From Lingula anatina (Eukaryota; Brachiopoda; Lingulata; Lingulida; Lingulidae), in the NCBI RefSeq assembly GCF_001039355.2, contig NW_019775635.1, forward strand, positions 1,570,417 to 1,634,416: DNA of 64,000 nucleotides, in the 5' to 3' direction. Position 1 is the stretch's first letter. Every line of letters begins with the position of its first letter. Position numbers and translations under genes: made by a program. Positions 11,660-30,800 of this stretch are shown one piece after another. The notes below the pieces were generated by a model that was not told where the DNA came from, searched no databases, and saw only the letters and a list, made by a program, of their open reading frames with translations.

Positions 11660-12520
11660 ATGCTCTTCCGACGGAGGTATCGGATGAAGGTGAATCGGAG
11701 TCGAATGGCAGTTGGTTGACGGAATGCTCATCCTGTTGTTTTAGTCGAAAGTCAGGCGGGGTTCCATTTTGTCCACGTGACCTGTGTCGTCTGCTATCGC
11801 TGCCCCACCAATTCCCAGGGTTGAAGTCGGCCTCCTGGTCTCTGTACTTGTGCCACAAACAGTCACTGTTGTACATGATGCACAAGAGGGTGGAGAAGAC
11901 CGCGAGAAGGGTCAAGATAAAAGTGACAAGAGACGTTGTTAGGACAAGTTGAAGGGAATACATCGTGTCCTCGGGACAGCCGCTGCAGCGCCCTGGCTGA
12001 GTGGCACTGGTGTTACTGAAGACTTTGGATTTCTCGGTGTCGTCGGTGAGACTGGAAGATGACAGCGTCCAGTTGATGGAGACGATGCTTTCATTCAGTT
12101 TTGCTGGAGAGGAATTCTTGTTTTTTAAATATTTTATTTTTAGATAACTTATCGAGAAATTCCTAAAATAAAAACTATGTGCTCTTATGCACTGATACCT
12201 AAATGGAAACGAAACCTTCGGTTTCTCCTGATGTAAATTGATCATAGTACTGAAGTTTTAAAACTTTTGTTTACTTCTGTAAAATTAAAATGACATTACA
12301 ATTTAAACTTATAACCCAAAATTTGTCTTAATAAGAGATTTTCAATTGAATGTAACTTTGTGTACAACTAACCTGTAATATATTCTTTCTCCCCGGTTTC
12401 AATTGTATTAACATGTTCGACAAAAAGCAACGATGCCAAACTAATACAACCGATAACAGCACACAACACGGAAATAAATATCAGAAAGTCCGACCGCCGA
12501 TTTACCACTATTGTTTCCAT
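11652..12520 (-). CDS. Small two-transmembrane protein, unidentified
   Basis: I do not recognise the family. Two coding exons, 12520-12373 and 12103-11652, join in phase 1 (ACAG|GTTAGT donor, CTCCAG acceptor) to give 199 aa. Visible features: METIVVNRRSD start, first membrane segment at about residues 12-33 (FLIFISVLCAVIGCISLASL), and a short luminal/extracellular loop with three N-glycosylation sequons (NES, NWT, NTS) and a CSGC motif. A second membrane segment follows (VTFILTLLAVFSTLLC), then a hydrophilic tail rich in R, Q, D and S. This topology suggests both ends are cytosolic. The upstream gene is divergent across 295 bp. The stop codon overlaps a poly(A) hexamer. A start 10 bp upstream in another frame is interrupted by stops. 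Confidence 0.7.
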
Positions 12521-12815
12521 GTTCGGGATTCATTCTGCAACCAATAACAACGGCACGTTTATTACGTCACAGAACGGGTGCGCTGTCGGGACTTTCCCTT
12601 GAAACCCGACATTTTAATTTGAAAATTTAATGGTCTGTTTGTGATTTGAGGACAGAGTAGACGAGATTATTAACTTATTTAGACTCGATATCAAGAAGAG
12701 TTTTTAAAGAAGAATCTCGATCACCACTTGTCACACGTAAATACAGTATTTATGACGTCATTAACAATTTCAATTATTTACGTCTGTGACATCATCATGA
12801 CGTCGCGTTGTCGCC
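12521..12815. promoter_or_regulatory. Bidirectional promoter with CRE/ATF-like site cluster
   Basis: This 295-bp interval lies between divergent start codons. It contains a CCAAT box (12541-12545), TTACGTCA (12562-12569), a perfect palindromic TGACGTCA (12753-12760), TGACATCA (12787-12794) and TGACGTCG (12799-12806). Four CRE/ATF-type octamers in under 300 bp is well above chance in AT-rich DNA and points to CREB/ATF control of one or both genes. Function is inferred from motifs only. Confidence 0.6.
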
Positions 12816-14983
12816 ATGATTCCAACTGCAATACTACCAAAACTCGCAGGCATGGATTCAGAAATTCGCCGCATGCTTTTTCTGAAAACCCGTGCTTACG
12901 TACAGAACCGACGAAAGCTTGTGCGTTTTCACATGCCTTTCCACGTCCACCGGCCAACTGACCTGGAGGAGGGGCTAGAACTACTGGCCATAGAGGGCTA
13001 TACAGCAGACCCCACCGAGGAGTCCGACGTCTGGGTGGAAAGCGATAGTGACGAGGTGCCGTCAAATCTGGTCCCCTTAATGTCACGGGAAGGTACCTAA
13101 ATAAGTTCTCTCTTCTAACCCCACCCTCTCTCTCTCATTTTCTCTCTCTCTCTTTCTCTTTCATGATAACGATTAGGTCGATAAAACGAATAATGGGCGT
13201 TTTATGCATCAAACCTTACTGAAACTACTTTGTAAAAGAGACAAGTCCGTGTTATTAATATTCTGTCATATTTTCAGTCGGACCATTTTCAAAATGACGG
13301 GACGTTTTTGTCTCGTCAACAGAAGATTGGCATCTATGTCAATTTTTATGCTCGGATTACCATTTCAGAATACTTTTGGGACTTTGTGTATGCCTTCATG
13401 GAAGATGATGAAAATTCTATACGAATTGGTGACGGAATCTTGTTACGCAGACTATTGCAGCATCTGTATACACTGGAGACCGAGGGACTCGTCCGGAGAT
13501 ATGAAACTTCCACCTTCGATGAAATATACCGACAACTACCGAAAAGTTGTCTCAAAACATCTTCTTCATTCAATGTTAGTATAAAAATCGAACATACGTA
13601 CTAGTTTGTTTGCCCATACCAGTCTTTTTGTTTAATTGTTTAATTTACGAAAGCTTTTCTGAAAAAAATGTTAGAGAGAAGATTAAAATAATTCTCCTTT
13701 ACAGATCTATAGCTAAAACTAAGACATTGACACTGATATTATCACACCAAAATACTACTAAAACAGTTTGCTAAGTAATGCATTCAAGGCGACGAAAAGA
13801 AAATGGATTATTTTGTTTGTATTTTCTCTCTAATAAGAAAAAGATGGTCTTGGGTGGCTTGCAAAATGTAAGTTACATATTAAGTTTTCGGCATGGAATA
13901 TAAAAGGAATTATGCCCTCGACTATCATAAAAGATGAAAGAAAGGAAACTATATATTATAAAGTACATTTTTCATTTAGTTTTCCTTTCAACACAATTCA
14001 TTTCGGGGTTATGTGTAATGAGTCTTTCTTTCTTATCTTTCTTCCCCTTTTTATTTTTATTATCCATTAATTTCTTCTTTTTTTGACGCCCAAAATACAT
14101 CATATTTTCAATTCTTTCTTTCTAATTCTAGGAATTGGAAGACGTGACAGAGAAATGCAAGATCACTTTCGTTTACTACGGCAATACACAACACCGCCGC
14201 TCCTCAACACAGCAATGGGCCGTGGTCACAGCTGACCGGCTGCAAGCAGAGGAAGGAAAGAAATACATTTCTTCAAGCTTAGAGAGCAACCTAGGAACCT
14301 CATACAGCCAATCTTCCCGAGGGGTTGAAACAAATCGATTGTCAAGCATTTACCCAAGTAGGGGACGTAATAGCGCTTCAACTGCTCCTCGTGACAGGGA
14401 GAAGGGTAGTGATTTCACCACACTGAGCGCTGCTGCTGCTGCAGGCACGTGGAACAAGGCGGATTTCGGCTTTGGTAGACAAATCACCAAGGAGGAACCG
14501 AGCAAGCCTCCCTCCAAAGAAACCGTTCTACTGGAAGTTCCATGTTTCGAGTTCACGAGCAGGGAACCTTCCTCCATTGGTGACACCCCGAGCCCACTCT
14601 CCTGGAATGAAGGAGAGGAGGGTCAGGCGACGGGGACTGGCGTCCATCATGACTGGACATCACACCTGAACGGAAACGCTGCCTTCCTCCCTGCCACTCA
14701 CAGCCCTGTTATCACTCAGCGTGGAAACAATGACAGCTCTTCTCTACAAGCAGAACGTGGTTCAAATGCTTCACGAAAAGACACGCCGTCTATTACGTCC
14801 GATGATTCTTTATCGGAAGTTTCCAGTCTCTTCGTGCAGCGTACCCCAATCGACTTTAAAGAACGCCTGATTAAGGCTTTGGACGACTTCCTTATTAGAA
14901 AAGAACTGGTCACATCCAACAGTTATCAAACAATACAAAGTCTCACTATTAACAAGAAGTTGAAGAGACGGCTATTTTCTTAA
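12816..14983 (+). CDS. Unidentified three-exon gene, about 460-475 aa
   Basis: I cannot name this protein. Exon 1 starts at ATG 12816 (a second ATG at 12852, MDSEIRRML, is equally plausible) and encodes a basic segment (KTRAYVQNRRKLVRFHMPFH) and then an acidic one (EESDVWVESDSDE). Exon 2, 13278-13574, has a compact, hydrophobic, helical sequence (IGIYVNFYARITISEYFWDF; LLRRLLQHLYTLETEGLV) and joins in phase 0 to exon 3, 14132-14983. Exon 3 is Ser/Thr-rich, apparently disordered, and ends in a short helix (FKERLIKALDDFLIRKEL). The exon 1 end is uncertain: the best-looking donor (GAAG|GTACCT, 13093) is phase 1 and does not match exon 2, whereas weaker phase-0 donors exist at 13056 (GAG|GTGCCG) and 13071. 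The second half of exon 2 resembles a small winged-helix-like fold in pattern only. Confidence 0.7.
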
Positions 14984-15653
14984 ATTTCATCTTTAGTGAC
15001 TTCATTCTCAATTAACAACGGTTCTTTTAAACATTGCTTTTAGCAGTGTTAATTGCCAAATTTGAATATTAAAAAATGAAAATGAAAAATATTGCTGCAC
15101 TGCAATTCTAACACACTCCTTTTTTTATATTCAACAAAATGCACATTTGTCAATTTATTTGCTAATCTGTAACTCAGTTACTTCAATAAATATAATGTTT
15201 ATATCATATTACTATAATTAGTCATATAATTTTTGTGACAAAAGTTATAAATGGTTTTAACTGCCAATATGAAAGCCCTCCACTTGAATCTTATAACAGT
15301 CAAATTCGTTTTTGGTTACAAATCATGACAAGATGACGGCAGGAGAGGATATATACGTACATCATTCCACCACAACAAGGTGGGATAAATACAGACATGA
15401 AACCGTTTTATTCTATAATGGTAACTTATAATTCATACTGCTCATTGGTGGGCTAGGTCCCTATATTTACAGGATTTAATATTGTTTTACATGTCAAGCA
15501 TGCTCATTCTCTCTTGTCCTTATTCAGCTATGAGATGAACAACATGCTGTCACAGTCAGCAAATGGGAGCTGAGAAATCTATGAAATTACGCAATCAGTG
15601 ATGTTATGCGAGCTAGGACACAATTTATTTAAAATATAAAATAAATATTTTCC
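14984..15653. other. Convergent 3' flanks, no gene
   Basis: 670 bp between the stop of the unidentified plus-strand gene and the RINT1 stop. It is AT-rich with candidate AATAAA signals on the plus strand (CAATAAATAT near 15184) and on the minus strand (reverse complements near 15410 and beside the RINT1 stop). No exon-like sequence was seen. Confidence 0.6.
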
Positions 15654-22129
<6,476 letters not shown>

Positions 22130-22420
22130 CTAAAACTTACTAGTTTGTGAATTCAGTGATAGGAAAATATTGAAACAAAGAAAAATAAATTGAAATGAAA
22201 AGCGTTGTTCTTAACTTAAAATTTCACCTTTTTATAAGTTTAAGGGGAATTGTTTTATGTAAGAATGGAAAGGGTTCATTTATATTTTCCGTGTTTCGGT
22301 TAGGATCACCTTCGCACATCCGGTGTTCGCCATTTTATTCATTCACGCATTTTCGACTGTAAGTACAAAGCATGGAAATGAATAATGTGTGGCCAGTCTA
22401 GCTGGAAAAACTGTTCAACT
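22130..22420. promoter_or_regulatory. RINT1 / UBC9 bidirectional promoter and UBC9 5' noncoding exon
   Basis: The two genes are head-to-head. An ETS-like ACATCCGGTG and a YY1-like CGCCATTTT lie side by side at about 22315-22335. A likely UBC9 noncoding exon ends at 22358 with donor CGACT|GTAAGT and is spliced to 23154 (TATCCACAG acceptor), just upstream of the start codon. The same motifs are preserved in the other allele at about 35600-35648. Confidence 0.55.
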
Positions 22421-23183
22421 CAAGTGGAATATTCAATGTTAAGTGCTTTTCTTTCGGAAAAGGGTCTGATTAATTTCCTCGTTTTTAAATCATGTTTCTA
22501 ATTTTCGCGGTAAAATGTGTTTGACTGAACTGATCTCGCCGGCTTATTTCCTAGATGTAGTATTTGAAGATGGCTTTAGGAACAAAATTCTTTTTCATTT
22601 AGTATATGATCAGCTACCGTTAAAGCTGTCGGTATTTGGAAATGGGTTCTTGTTTAAAAGAGTGTAACTTTCTTTTACTTAACTGATAAAATTGGCATAC
22701 ATTTGTTTTTGTTATATCCTCTTATTTGCCCCACTCGTCCTGTTCTTAAAATGGAACGATAAAGGAAATGAGCCTCACAGCCTAAAGTAAAGTGAATGTC
22801 TTTCTTAGTAATACATGCGTCTTGGTTAATCTTGACTTGTGGATCCAGGGATTTGCCAGAGAAGGGGTGGGGGTCTATTTATGTATTTTATTCTGATAGC
22901 AGCCCACCTATTTGATATTTTACATATTGAGCATGTGATATCAGTGGTTGTATGATGAACAATTATATATACATTACAGGACCCAGGCTTTTGAACATGT
23001 GGTGGTATAGTGAAGTGTGAAATAGGTGTGCTAAAGTTATAAGACTAGGACCAGGTGCATGACAGTTAATTAGATATGAGACCTGTCTGAGACAGTGAGA
23101 GAGATGGTTCCATTACTAGTACTTAGTTCATTTTTGTGCTTTTATATCCACAGAGCAACAGCCATTTAAAGTTTTCACATACC

Positions 23184-25602
23184 ATGTCAGGGATTGCTTT
23201 TGGACGTCTGGCAGAGGAGAGAAAGGCATGGAGGAAAGATCACCCATTTGTAAGGATTGTCTCTTATTTTGATTAGGCATAGTTATCAGATATACTCAAA
23301 TATGTTGTGTTTAATACATTTCTCTCAGAAGTGTGGAATGTGTGTGAAAAAATTAAAGTGATAGCACTGATTATGTATAATTTTAAAACTGAAGCCTAAT
23401 TTTTGTTCCCGGTAGTTTCTGTTTCTGTTTTCTCATTGGTGAGAGCAATGATGAAAGTAATGATTCAATTTAAATAATTTTGAAACATAGACATATATGA
23501 TTTAAATATCCTTTATATGTAGAACATTTTCTTGCTCATTTGTTTTTTGGAGTACTTTACTAAGATATAATATTTTGTTGTTTTAGGGTTTTGTAGCCAA
23601 ACCTGTCAAGAATCCTGATGGTTCTTTAAACTTAATGAATTGGGAGTGTGCAATACCTGGGAAGAAGGGGGTAAGTACCTGGGGGAAAAGAGGGTAGGCA
23701 TCGGAGGGGGGGGAGGGATTAGCAATGGATGCATTATGCCAACAAACAGAGGACATGCAATTTTCCTGCATGGTTAGATCAGAAGGACATCTTTTTTACT
23801 TCTGTCATAAAAAAATTATGTATTGTCAAGGCTTTTGAGCAAAGAGATACTGATAAACTTTATCTACACTTAGATTACCATTGGTTGTTTGTGTCACTCT
23901 TTCTTTCTATACACACATGAAGATGGCAAATTGCTTTAAGCATTATGTACTCATCTTAAGATAACTTAAAAATGTAACCAATTAACTAATAAACATCTAT
24001 TCATTATGGAGAAAAGAAAAGAAAAAAGTTTTATTATGATAAACACTGAAAGAATAATTTTAAAAATTAATTAATTACAGGGGAGATTGGAGAGCCTGTC
24101 ACATGGGTTTATGACTGACTTCTACCAGTTAGTTTTCATTGTTGACTCTTCCAATTTTGCAATTTCAGACAATATGGGAGAATGGGTTGTACAAGTTAAG
24201 GATGCTATTTAAAGATGACTATCCATCTTCACCACCTAAATGTGAGTACGAGTCTCTTATGGATTGACAGATTGTTCTGACTACATCCTCTTTAATTATA
24301 TTAATCTGCAGTTCTTATTGGAGGTCAGTTTAGAAATCACTAGCTGACTGCAAAACAGGTCATTGCTGTAATGTAAGAAAACACCAACTGTGTTTAATGA
24401 CTTTTGTTTGATAAAAGTAAATGTATGTATCTTTTATTCTTTCAAGTAAGTTTGATCCCCAATTGTTTCACTCCAGTGTCTACTGCGTGTTTTTTGTACT
24501 GGATTTCTGCTTTTTATCTGTACATTTAACAGAATTACTGCCTTGTTTTCTTCCAGGTAAATTTGAGCCTCCACTGTTTCATCCCAATGTCTACCCCTCT
24601 GGTACAGTGTGTTTGTCTTTACTGGACGAAGAAAAAGATTGGAGACCAGCAGTGACAATAAAACAAGTAAGCTACCCAACTTCTGAGCATCTGTACTTGA
24701 AAGGAAAAGGGAGTTTAACTGTAGTGACGTGGAATATTAGCATCTTCTTTTTAAGAAAAGAAAAGAAACTTTAGTTGAGTGATGTATGTGTGTGTCATTG
24801 ATTTATTAGAAACTTTATTGCCTTAGTTACCCTTAAGATAAAGGTAAACTTTGTTGGGTTTATCATGGCACTTCCTGTACTGTCTTCAGTATTTTCATCT
24901 TTGGGCATGTTTCAAGACCAGTATAAATACCTTACATTTAATTTCACTGAATTAAATCAAAATAACTAAAATTCTAGATATTGCTTGGCATCCAAGAGCT
25001 GTTAAATGAACCAAACATAAAGGACCCAGCCCAGGCGGAGGCTTATACCATTTATTGGTAAGTAATGGGACAGAGTTAATGTGGAAATTTATCCTTTAAG
25101 ATTGATTGTCCTATTTAATTTTATCAAATGCTAAATCAGTCCCCATTAATGTGGCAGTGGTAATGCAGTGGAAGTTTTACAATGAAAATTGTCGTTTTCA
25201 ATCCCTTCAAATGTAAAATGTTTTATTTTTAAAACAGTGCAGATAAAGAATTGGTATTAGCTATCTTCGTATGTAAATAGTAGTGTTGAATGTTTTCGAA
25301 TTCCAACAAATACTAAATGTTTAGTGTTTGAAACAGTGCAAATTAAGTTTTGTTATATTAAGTAATTTTTTTATTTTTTTGAATTCCATAGAATGTTTTA
25401 TGTTTGAAAGTGCAGATGAAGTTTCACTATTAGTAATGTGTTAATTTTTGTGGTAAGTAAATACTAGTTTTGATTGAATGTGGCTGAGTTTTTCCTGTGT
25501 TTGCATAGTTCAAATTCTTTCTTTTTCAGCCAAAACAGAAATGAATATGAAAAGCGAGTGAAAGAACAAGCAGCCAAATTTAGGGACCCCTCCCTTACGT
25601 AG
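23184..25602 (+). CDS. UBE2I: UBC9/UBE2I SUMO-conjugating enzyme (allele A)
   Basis: E2 enzyme that takes SUMO from the SAE1/UBA2 E1 as a thioester and transfers it to substrate lysines, mainly in the nucleus. Six coding exons: 23184-23249, 23587-23670, 24169-24241, 24557-24666, 24978-25057 and 25530-25602, all in phase, give 161 aa. The UBC fold is nearly identical to vertebrate UBC9: [15 protein letters not shown] contains the catalytic Cys93. The SUMO-contacting N-terminus ([20 protein letters not shown]) and the substrate-binding region ([18 protein letters not shown]) are intact. The tail (RDPSLT) is slightly longer than the human tail. Intron 3 contains a dead copy of exon 4 (24446-24512). 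It is divergent from RINT1 and converges on E4F1. Confidence 0.97.
24446..24512 (+). pseudogene. Decayed duplicate of UBC9 exon 4 in intron 3
   Basis: The sequence after TTCTTTCAA parallels exon 4: GTAAGTTTGATCCCCAATTG against GTAAATTTGAGCCTCCACTG, then TTTCACTCCAGTGTCTAC against TTTCATCCCAATGTCTAC, and TACTGGA in both. The acceptor AG has become AA and the reading frame is broken (a deletion relative to the other allele), so it should not be spliced. The other allele carries a longer version at 37782-37852. Confidence 0.8.
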
Positions 25603-27318
25603 GAGACTATGTACTCTGTACGAAGACATTTGAAGACTATTGAAGTGAATTTTACAAGTATAAATTGAAAAATATTTAGCAGCATTTTCTTCTTGTCTGG
25701 CTGTACCCTGCAGTTGTGTATTATTGGGAACATTTAACAGTATCAAGGCATGACATGCTAAAGTATAGAAGTTTTGTGCAATGTTGATGGGTGACAAATG
25801 TAACCCAGTTTGCTGCATGAAATAGGTGCCTAAATCTCTAGAAATAGTGAACTTAACAGGCTTTTCTATGACAAATGGGCCTTTGTAAATTGGAGGTTGT
25901 AGCAGAGGGATCAAGTGTTTTCACATCTCCAGTGGCAACTGGTAGTTAAAAATGAAAATCAGTGTTACAATTATTCCTGGGGTCCTTTCCTACAAAAGAA
26001 CATAAGTGGATGGTAGATCAAGACTAAAAGCTGGAATCTTGAGTCCACTTTGATTTATCTTTAACTGCAAATGGAGACCTAGTGTATACAGTCTCATACA
26101 TGAGCCATTTCGTACTTGTGAAACGGGCAAAGTATTTTTATTCAGTGACTAGATTTATTATGGGGCTAAGTGAGTTGCTCTTAAAATTTGACCCGTTTGA
26201 CAGAAGTGCTTTTATGGAATGGGCTCTATGCTGCTTTTGAAGGATAAAACTTCAAAATGCTATTTAGTAACTTTTTATACAAACTTCCTCAGTATGCTGC
26301 AAATTGGGACGTTTAATTCGAACCAAAAAATTTCTGGGTACAATATTTCTTACTGTAGTCCCTTTTACCATTTTTATTTAAAAATCATTTGTAGAGAGCA
26401 ACAGGCAATACTGTCTTTAACTCTTGTACAGAAATAGACTATACGACTGAATAAATATTTGACAAGTTAGAGGAAAGTGCAGTCATATCGTAAACCGAAA
26501 TACTTGTGGTGACTGTAAAGCCAACAATTGTTTACCGAGTTGTACTACAGTAACATTTCTTTTGTAATAAAAAAAACGGGTATCATTGGCTTTCTTGTTT
26601 GTATGCCACTTGATTTACTCCAGGTGACTAAGTTTGACAGAAGTTTTTAGCAACCATACTTGAAGGCATGAAATGATCTTTTCATGTTAGTATGAAAGAC
26701 ATGATATCATTAGTGAATCCTTCAAAATACTTAAATTTTGCTCGATTTAAGTCGATATCATTCCCAAAAAGGTGTTACCCTCTCTAACTTTCCAATGTAG
26801 CTGCTCCATGCAATAAAAACAAACTTCAGTTTTTAAAGACCTTTATTTACAGCCTGATGAAAAAGTCATTTTATCTCCAATGCTAGAAGTTTAACATACT
26901 ATTCAATGCCTAGTAAGAAATGGTGATAGGTATTTACATGGCAAATATACATAAAATTCACAGCAACGTGCTGTTTTCATACTTGTTACTGGAAAATTTT
27001 TATTTAAAAAATGTTAATACTGTACATTTAATTTCCAACTGTAACAGTAACATTTGGAAAGCACCACTGTAATAAGTTCATTACTAATGCTATCAGAAAT
27101 AACAGTGAATGACGTTCAATATCAAAGTAAAACTCCTGTCCATACCTCAGTACTATAATATTTGTTCAAAAGTTTCATAGCTGCCTATGAATGGACAGCA
27201 TAATGAAGTGAAGAAAATCGGAGGAATCCAAAAGACCAAACCACAGTATCTTCAATATTCACAGAGAATCTCGGGAATCTACAAGGCCAACCACTTTATC
27301 TCCATAGTTAAGAGAATC
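25603..27318. other. UBC9 and E4F1 3' untranslated/convergent interval
   Basis: No coding exon. UBC9 3' UTR occupies the left part, with poly(A) candidates ACTGAATAAATA near 26450 and GTAATAAAAA near 26563. The E4F1 3' UTR enters from the right, with a minus-strand AATAAA near 26843. The matching interval in the other allele is 38953-40672 and is nearly identical. Confidence 0.6.
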
Positions 27319-27726
27319 TCAGGAATCCACAAGGCCAACCACTGCATCATCAATATTCACAGGATGCGTCTCAAGTCCTTGCACAACCTGAGTCACCTCG
27401 CCACCAGATGTCCCCACAAGTCCCTCCAGCACATCATCAGGCAGCTCCTCGCTGTGTGTTACTATGGTAACATCATCAGAGGTCAGCCCCGGCACCTGTC
27501 CTGATGCAGTGACCGTAGTCATTGTCGGCGTGGTTGACATGGAGGCCATGCTGGAGAGACTGTCCAGGATTGAGGTTGGGTCAGAGGTGGCGACGGCGAT
27601 GGTGTTCCCGTCTGGTTGGTTCAAGATGACATACTGTGTGGTGTTATCCTGGGCTGTGCCGACCACCTCGATGTTCTGCACCTGGATGTTACTCTCACTG
27701 TCAACTACCACATACTCAGCAGCAGG
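27319..27726 (-). CDS. E4F1: E4F1 last exon only (allele A, truncated by sequence join)
   Basis: This is the terminal exon of E4F1, preceded by acceptor CTGTTCCAG and ending in the same GLVDS stop as the complete gene. It encodes the C-terminal region beginning PAAEYVVVDSESNIQVQNIE. The rest of the gene is absent because the sequence is interrupted by an N at 27,831. It differs from the complete copy at a few residues (for example VGTSGG against VATSGG, NIDDA against NIEDA), as expected for alleles. It is not evidence for a second gene. Confidence 0.85.
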   Translation of the reverse strand, partial: PAAEYVVVDSESNIQVQNIEVVGTAQDNTTQYVILNQPDGNTIAVATSDPTSILDSLSSMASMSTTPTMTTVTASGQVPGLTSDDVTIVTHSEELPDDVLEGLVGTSGGEVTQVVQGLETHPVNIDDAVVGLVDS

Positions 27727-27830
27727 CTGGAACAGAGAGGAAGATGGGTCAGTTATATATCTTACTGGTAGAAAACTGAAACTTTTAAATATACTCAAGG
27801 GCCATGCAGAATGAGTTAGGTAGCAATAGC

Positions 27831-27831
27831 N
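27831..27831. other. Single-N join between two overlapping copies of the locus
   Basis: The left side ends in E4F1 exon 15/intron 14. The right side starts with a 3' fragment of the Helitron-like element (CTGTGTCTGTACAT) followed by RINT1 intron 12 and exon 12. Gene order resets here, which marks an assembly join rather than a biological boundary. Confidence 0.85.
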
Positions 27832-27890
27832 CTGTGTCTGTACATAAAAATGTCACTTCAGCAAAATTAAATTATAGGCCAATTTCTCAC

Positions 27891-30800
27891 CTTATCATAC
27901 AGATACTGGTCCAGTTCCTCGGCTAGCTTCTTCCAAAACAGATTAAATAAAGGTTTACTGAGCAGCTTTTCAACACTATGAAGATGTTCTTTTAACACTA
28001 AGAACATTTCACATGCAGATGGCGACAGGGTGGGGGACGTAAACTCCTTCAGGGAGGGCAGAGACAGCCATCTGAAACATGGGGATAGTTCATGTTGTGT
28101 CATTTTTCTCAATAAACAGGCAATCAATTTTCAACATTAAAACAAACGCATAGTCTACAGGTCTTCTAAATATACAATTTAATGTTATGATTTAGTCAAA
28201 CAATCATTTTCTTTTAACATCATAATAAAAGGAAAAGGTTTCTTGTGGCCCACTTCCAAGTAGCAAAATACCAAAGAATTGAAGTCTGAGATATTTGACT
28301 TCACTTATCAAAAGAAGCATTTCCCTGTCTGTTGTCTTAGGCCTGGAGACCATTCCCAGAGACTATCGTACTAACTTTGGATCTCCAAAGGGATTCTCGC
28401 TTGATTGCAATTAACTTAAGTGGCTTAGATGTCTGTCATGCCTACTGAAGCTGATAGGGGGTAATTAACTATCATTTAGCAGCTTTAGCAGGCGTGCCAG
28501 GCATCTAACCCACTTAAGCTGAAAACAATTTAGTGAGAAATCCCATGGAGATGGACCGATCTTGTTAGATCAGTCTAGGGATGGGAACGCAGTCCTAGTT
28601 TTACCAGCCCTAGCTCATCTCAACTGTACCTGTCCTTCCTGTACGGTCTGCTCCTAGCTTTGACATCATCACTGACATATTTGAGAATGATCTTCAACAT
28701 CTCATTCTTGGTTATCTCAAAATACTCAATAAGTCTGTCAAACACAGAGCCCGTCAGGTCCTCTAGTTTGCTTTCATCAAAGGTGTCTGGCATCTAGTAC
28801 ATAAAAACAAATCATGACCACACTGAAATGTTGTTACCACAATAATTACATCTTAAAAAAAAGAAATTCTTACAAAACACAATCTACAAGTAAAATCCCA
28901 TAAAGAGTTATGCCATGTTATGCTATACACAGTTTACAAGTGCTTTTTTTGTAAAATCAAGCATCGGGGGTGATTCTCATAGGGTGCTCACAATCTTACA
29001 AGGATACGGTAATCTGAGTGGGCTTCGCATCAACCAATTTTTAGCAAAAAGAAAAACCAATGAGTTATGCCTTCATTCTGTTCATCTATCTTTACCAACA
29101 CATTCTGAAAATTTCAAAACTTTTTATGAGATCTAGTTCGCACCTGAAAGTTGCTGGTGGACAGTTCTCCCATGTCTTCCGCTCTTGAAGTGTCAACGTC
29201 GTCACCCAGTGCCGCTGGTGACATGGGCACATCTCCCTCTATAGCCTCTGTACTCTGACTTTCCAACCTGAAGTACTGCAACTGCAGGAAAAACTAGAAG
29301 AAAGGGAAATAATCATTATTAACACAAATTTGCTAATAATTTTTTTTTTTTTTTTTTTTGCTTTTCACTACAATTCAACTCACATTCTTTAAATGTGTAA
29401 GCTTTAGCATTGTTCTCAAAAATTTCTTATTTGAAACTTCCTATTCCATATAACATAACACTTCTAATGAGTGAACCTGACGGCAAAACATCTTGCTGTC
29501 ATTAAAGATTCTAATCATGTGAAACAATTAAACAAATATAGCTTAGTAAAAAAGATACTAGATATTACAATGACTAAAATTAAAGCCTGAATGTTGCCAG
29601 TCCCTCCTCTATAATCTAAATACATGAAAATCAAAGATATAAGAGAGGTACCCACCAGCAACTCACTCCACTCCTTAAGCACCTCTATAATGTAGTTGAC
29701 AGCATTTAATATTGCACAGTAACACTTATCCAGAGGATTTCCTGTGTTTTCTTGTTCTCGTTTAATCTGCAGCAGACGTATCCTGAAGTCGTCGAGGAGT
29801 TCAAGCTCCAAATCCAGAAACCTCAGTTTGCACGTGGGGTAAGGAAGGGGCTTGTAACGATCTGTGAAATGATAGGAATCATGTATTGGTCTGAAAATTG
29901 TGCGACTTTGAAATCAAAAATGACTAGCACACTTCCATTTAAAGGGTCAAATAAGATTTAGTGAAAAAAAAATCAGAATGCTTCTGGCCAATTAAAATAC
30001 AGGAGGAATAACAATGTCTTGAAGGAAAAAATATTTGAGTCATAGGTCACAACCTTGTACCTGGATCTTTTCCATATATTAATTTCATAACTGTGCTATA
30101 AATTCACAATAAAATAGTGATTTTCACCTGTTATAGTGAGTACAAGAGTCAGGAAGGCCTCGGCTGATTCCGGAGTTTTCATGTCGTCCACGTCTGCACT
30201 GTACTGAGCCTCCCAGGCAGTAGGGGACGTCAATACTGCATCTACCTTCTCCATGGCAACTAGAACATGGAAGAAATCCTACATGATACATTACATTATG
30301 AATTTTCTATTTTCATTGAAAACTAGCAATATTTACGTTTTTGTTACATCACAATGGACTAATCATCCAAGGGGCATAAGTTCTTAATTCTTAACACAAT
30401 ATTAATGGTAGGAAAATGACATTAGGATGTTATATAATACAAGGCAGCAAAGCTGTCAAATGTACAGACAAAAAACAGGAAATAACTATGCACAAAATAG
30501 GCTACTGTCAATTCTGATGCAAAAGTATATTATGTTAAACTGCAAATTATACATCAAATTTTAATGATTGAATCTGACAAACTGCAATGATATGAGTTTA
30601 TTTCCATTTTAAAAGTTTATTACACAATACACGATAATAAGTTTACCATCATTTTTACATTATCAACTAATAATGTTGTAAAGATGCAGGAAATGCCAAA
30701 CAAACACTTTTACGTATCTTATTAATTAAATAATGAAACTGTAAACATGCCTAAGAATTAAATCTGAGGAAATGTGAAAAAACGGCATTTCTTTAATGGT

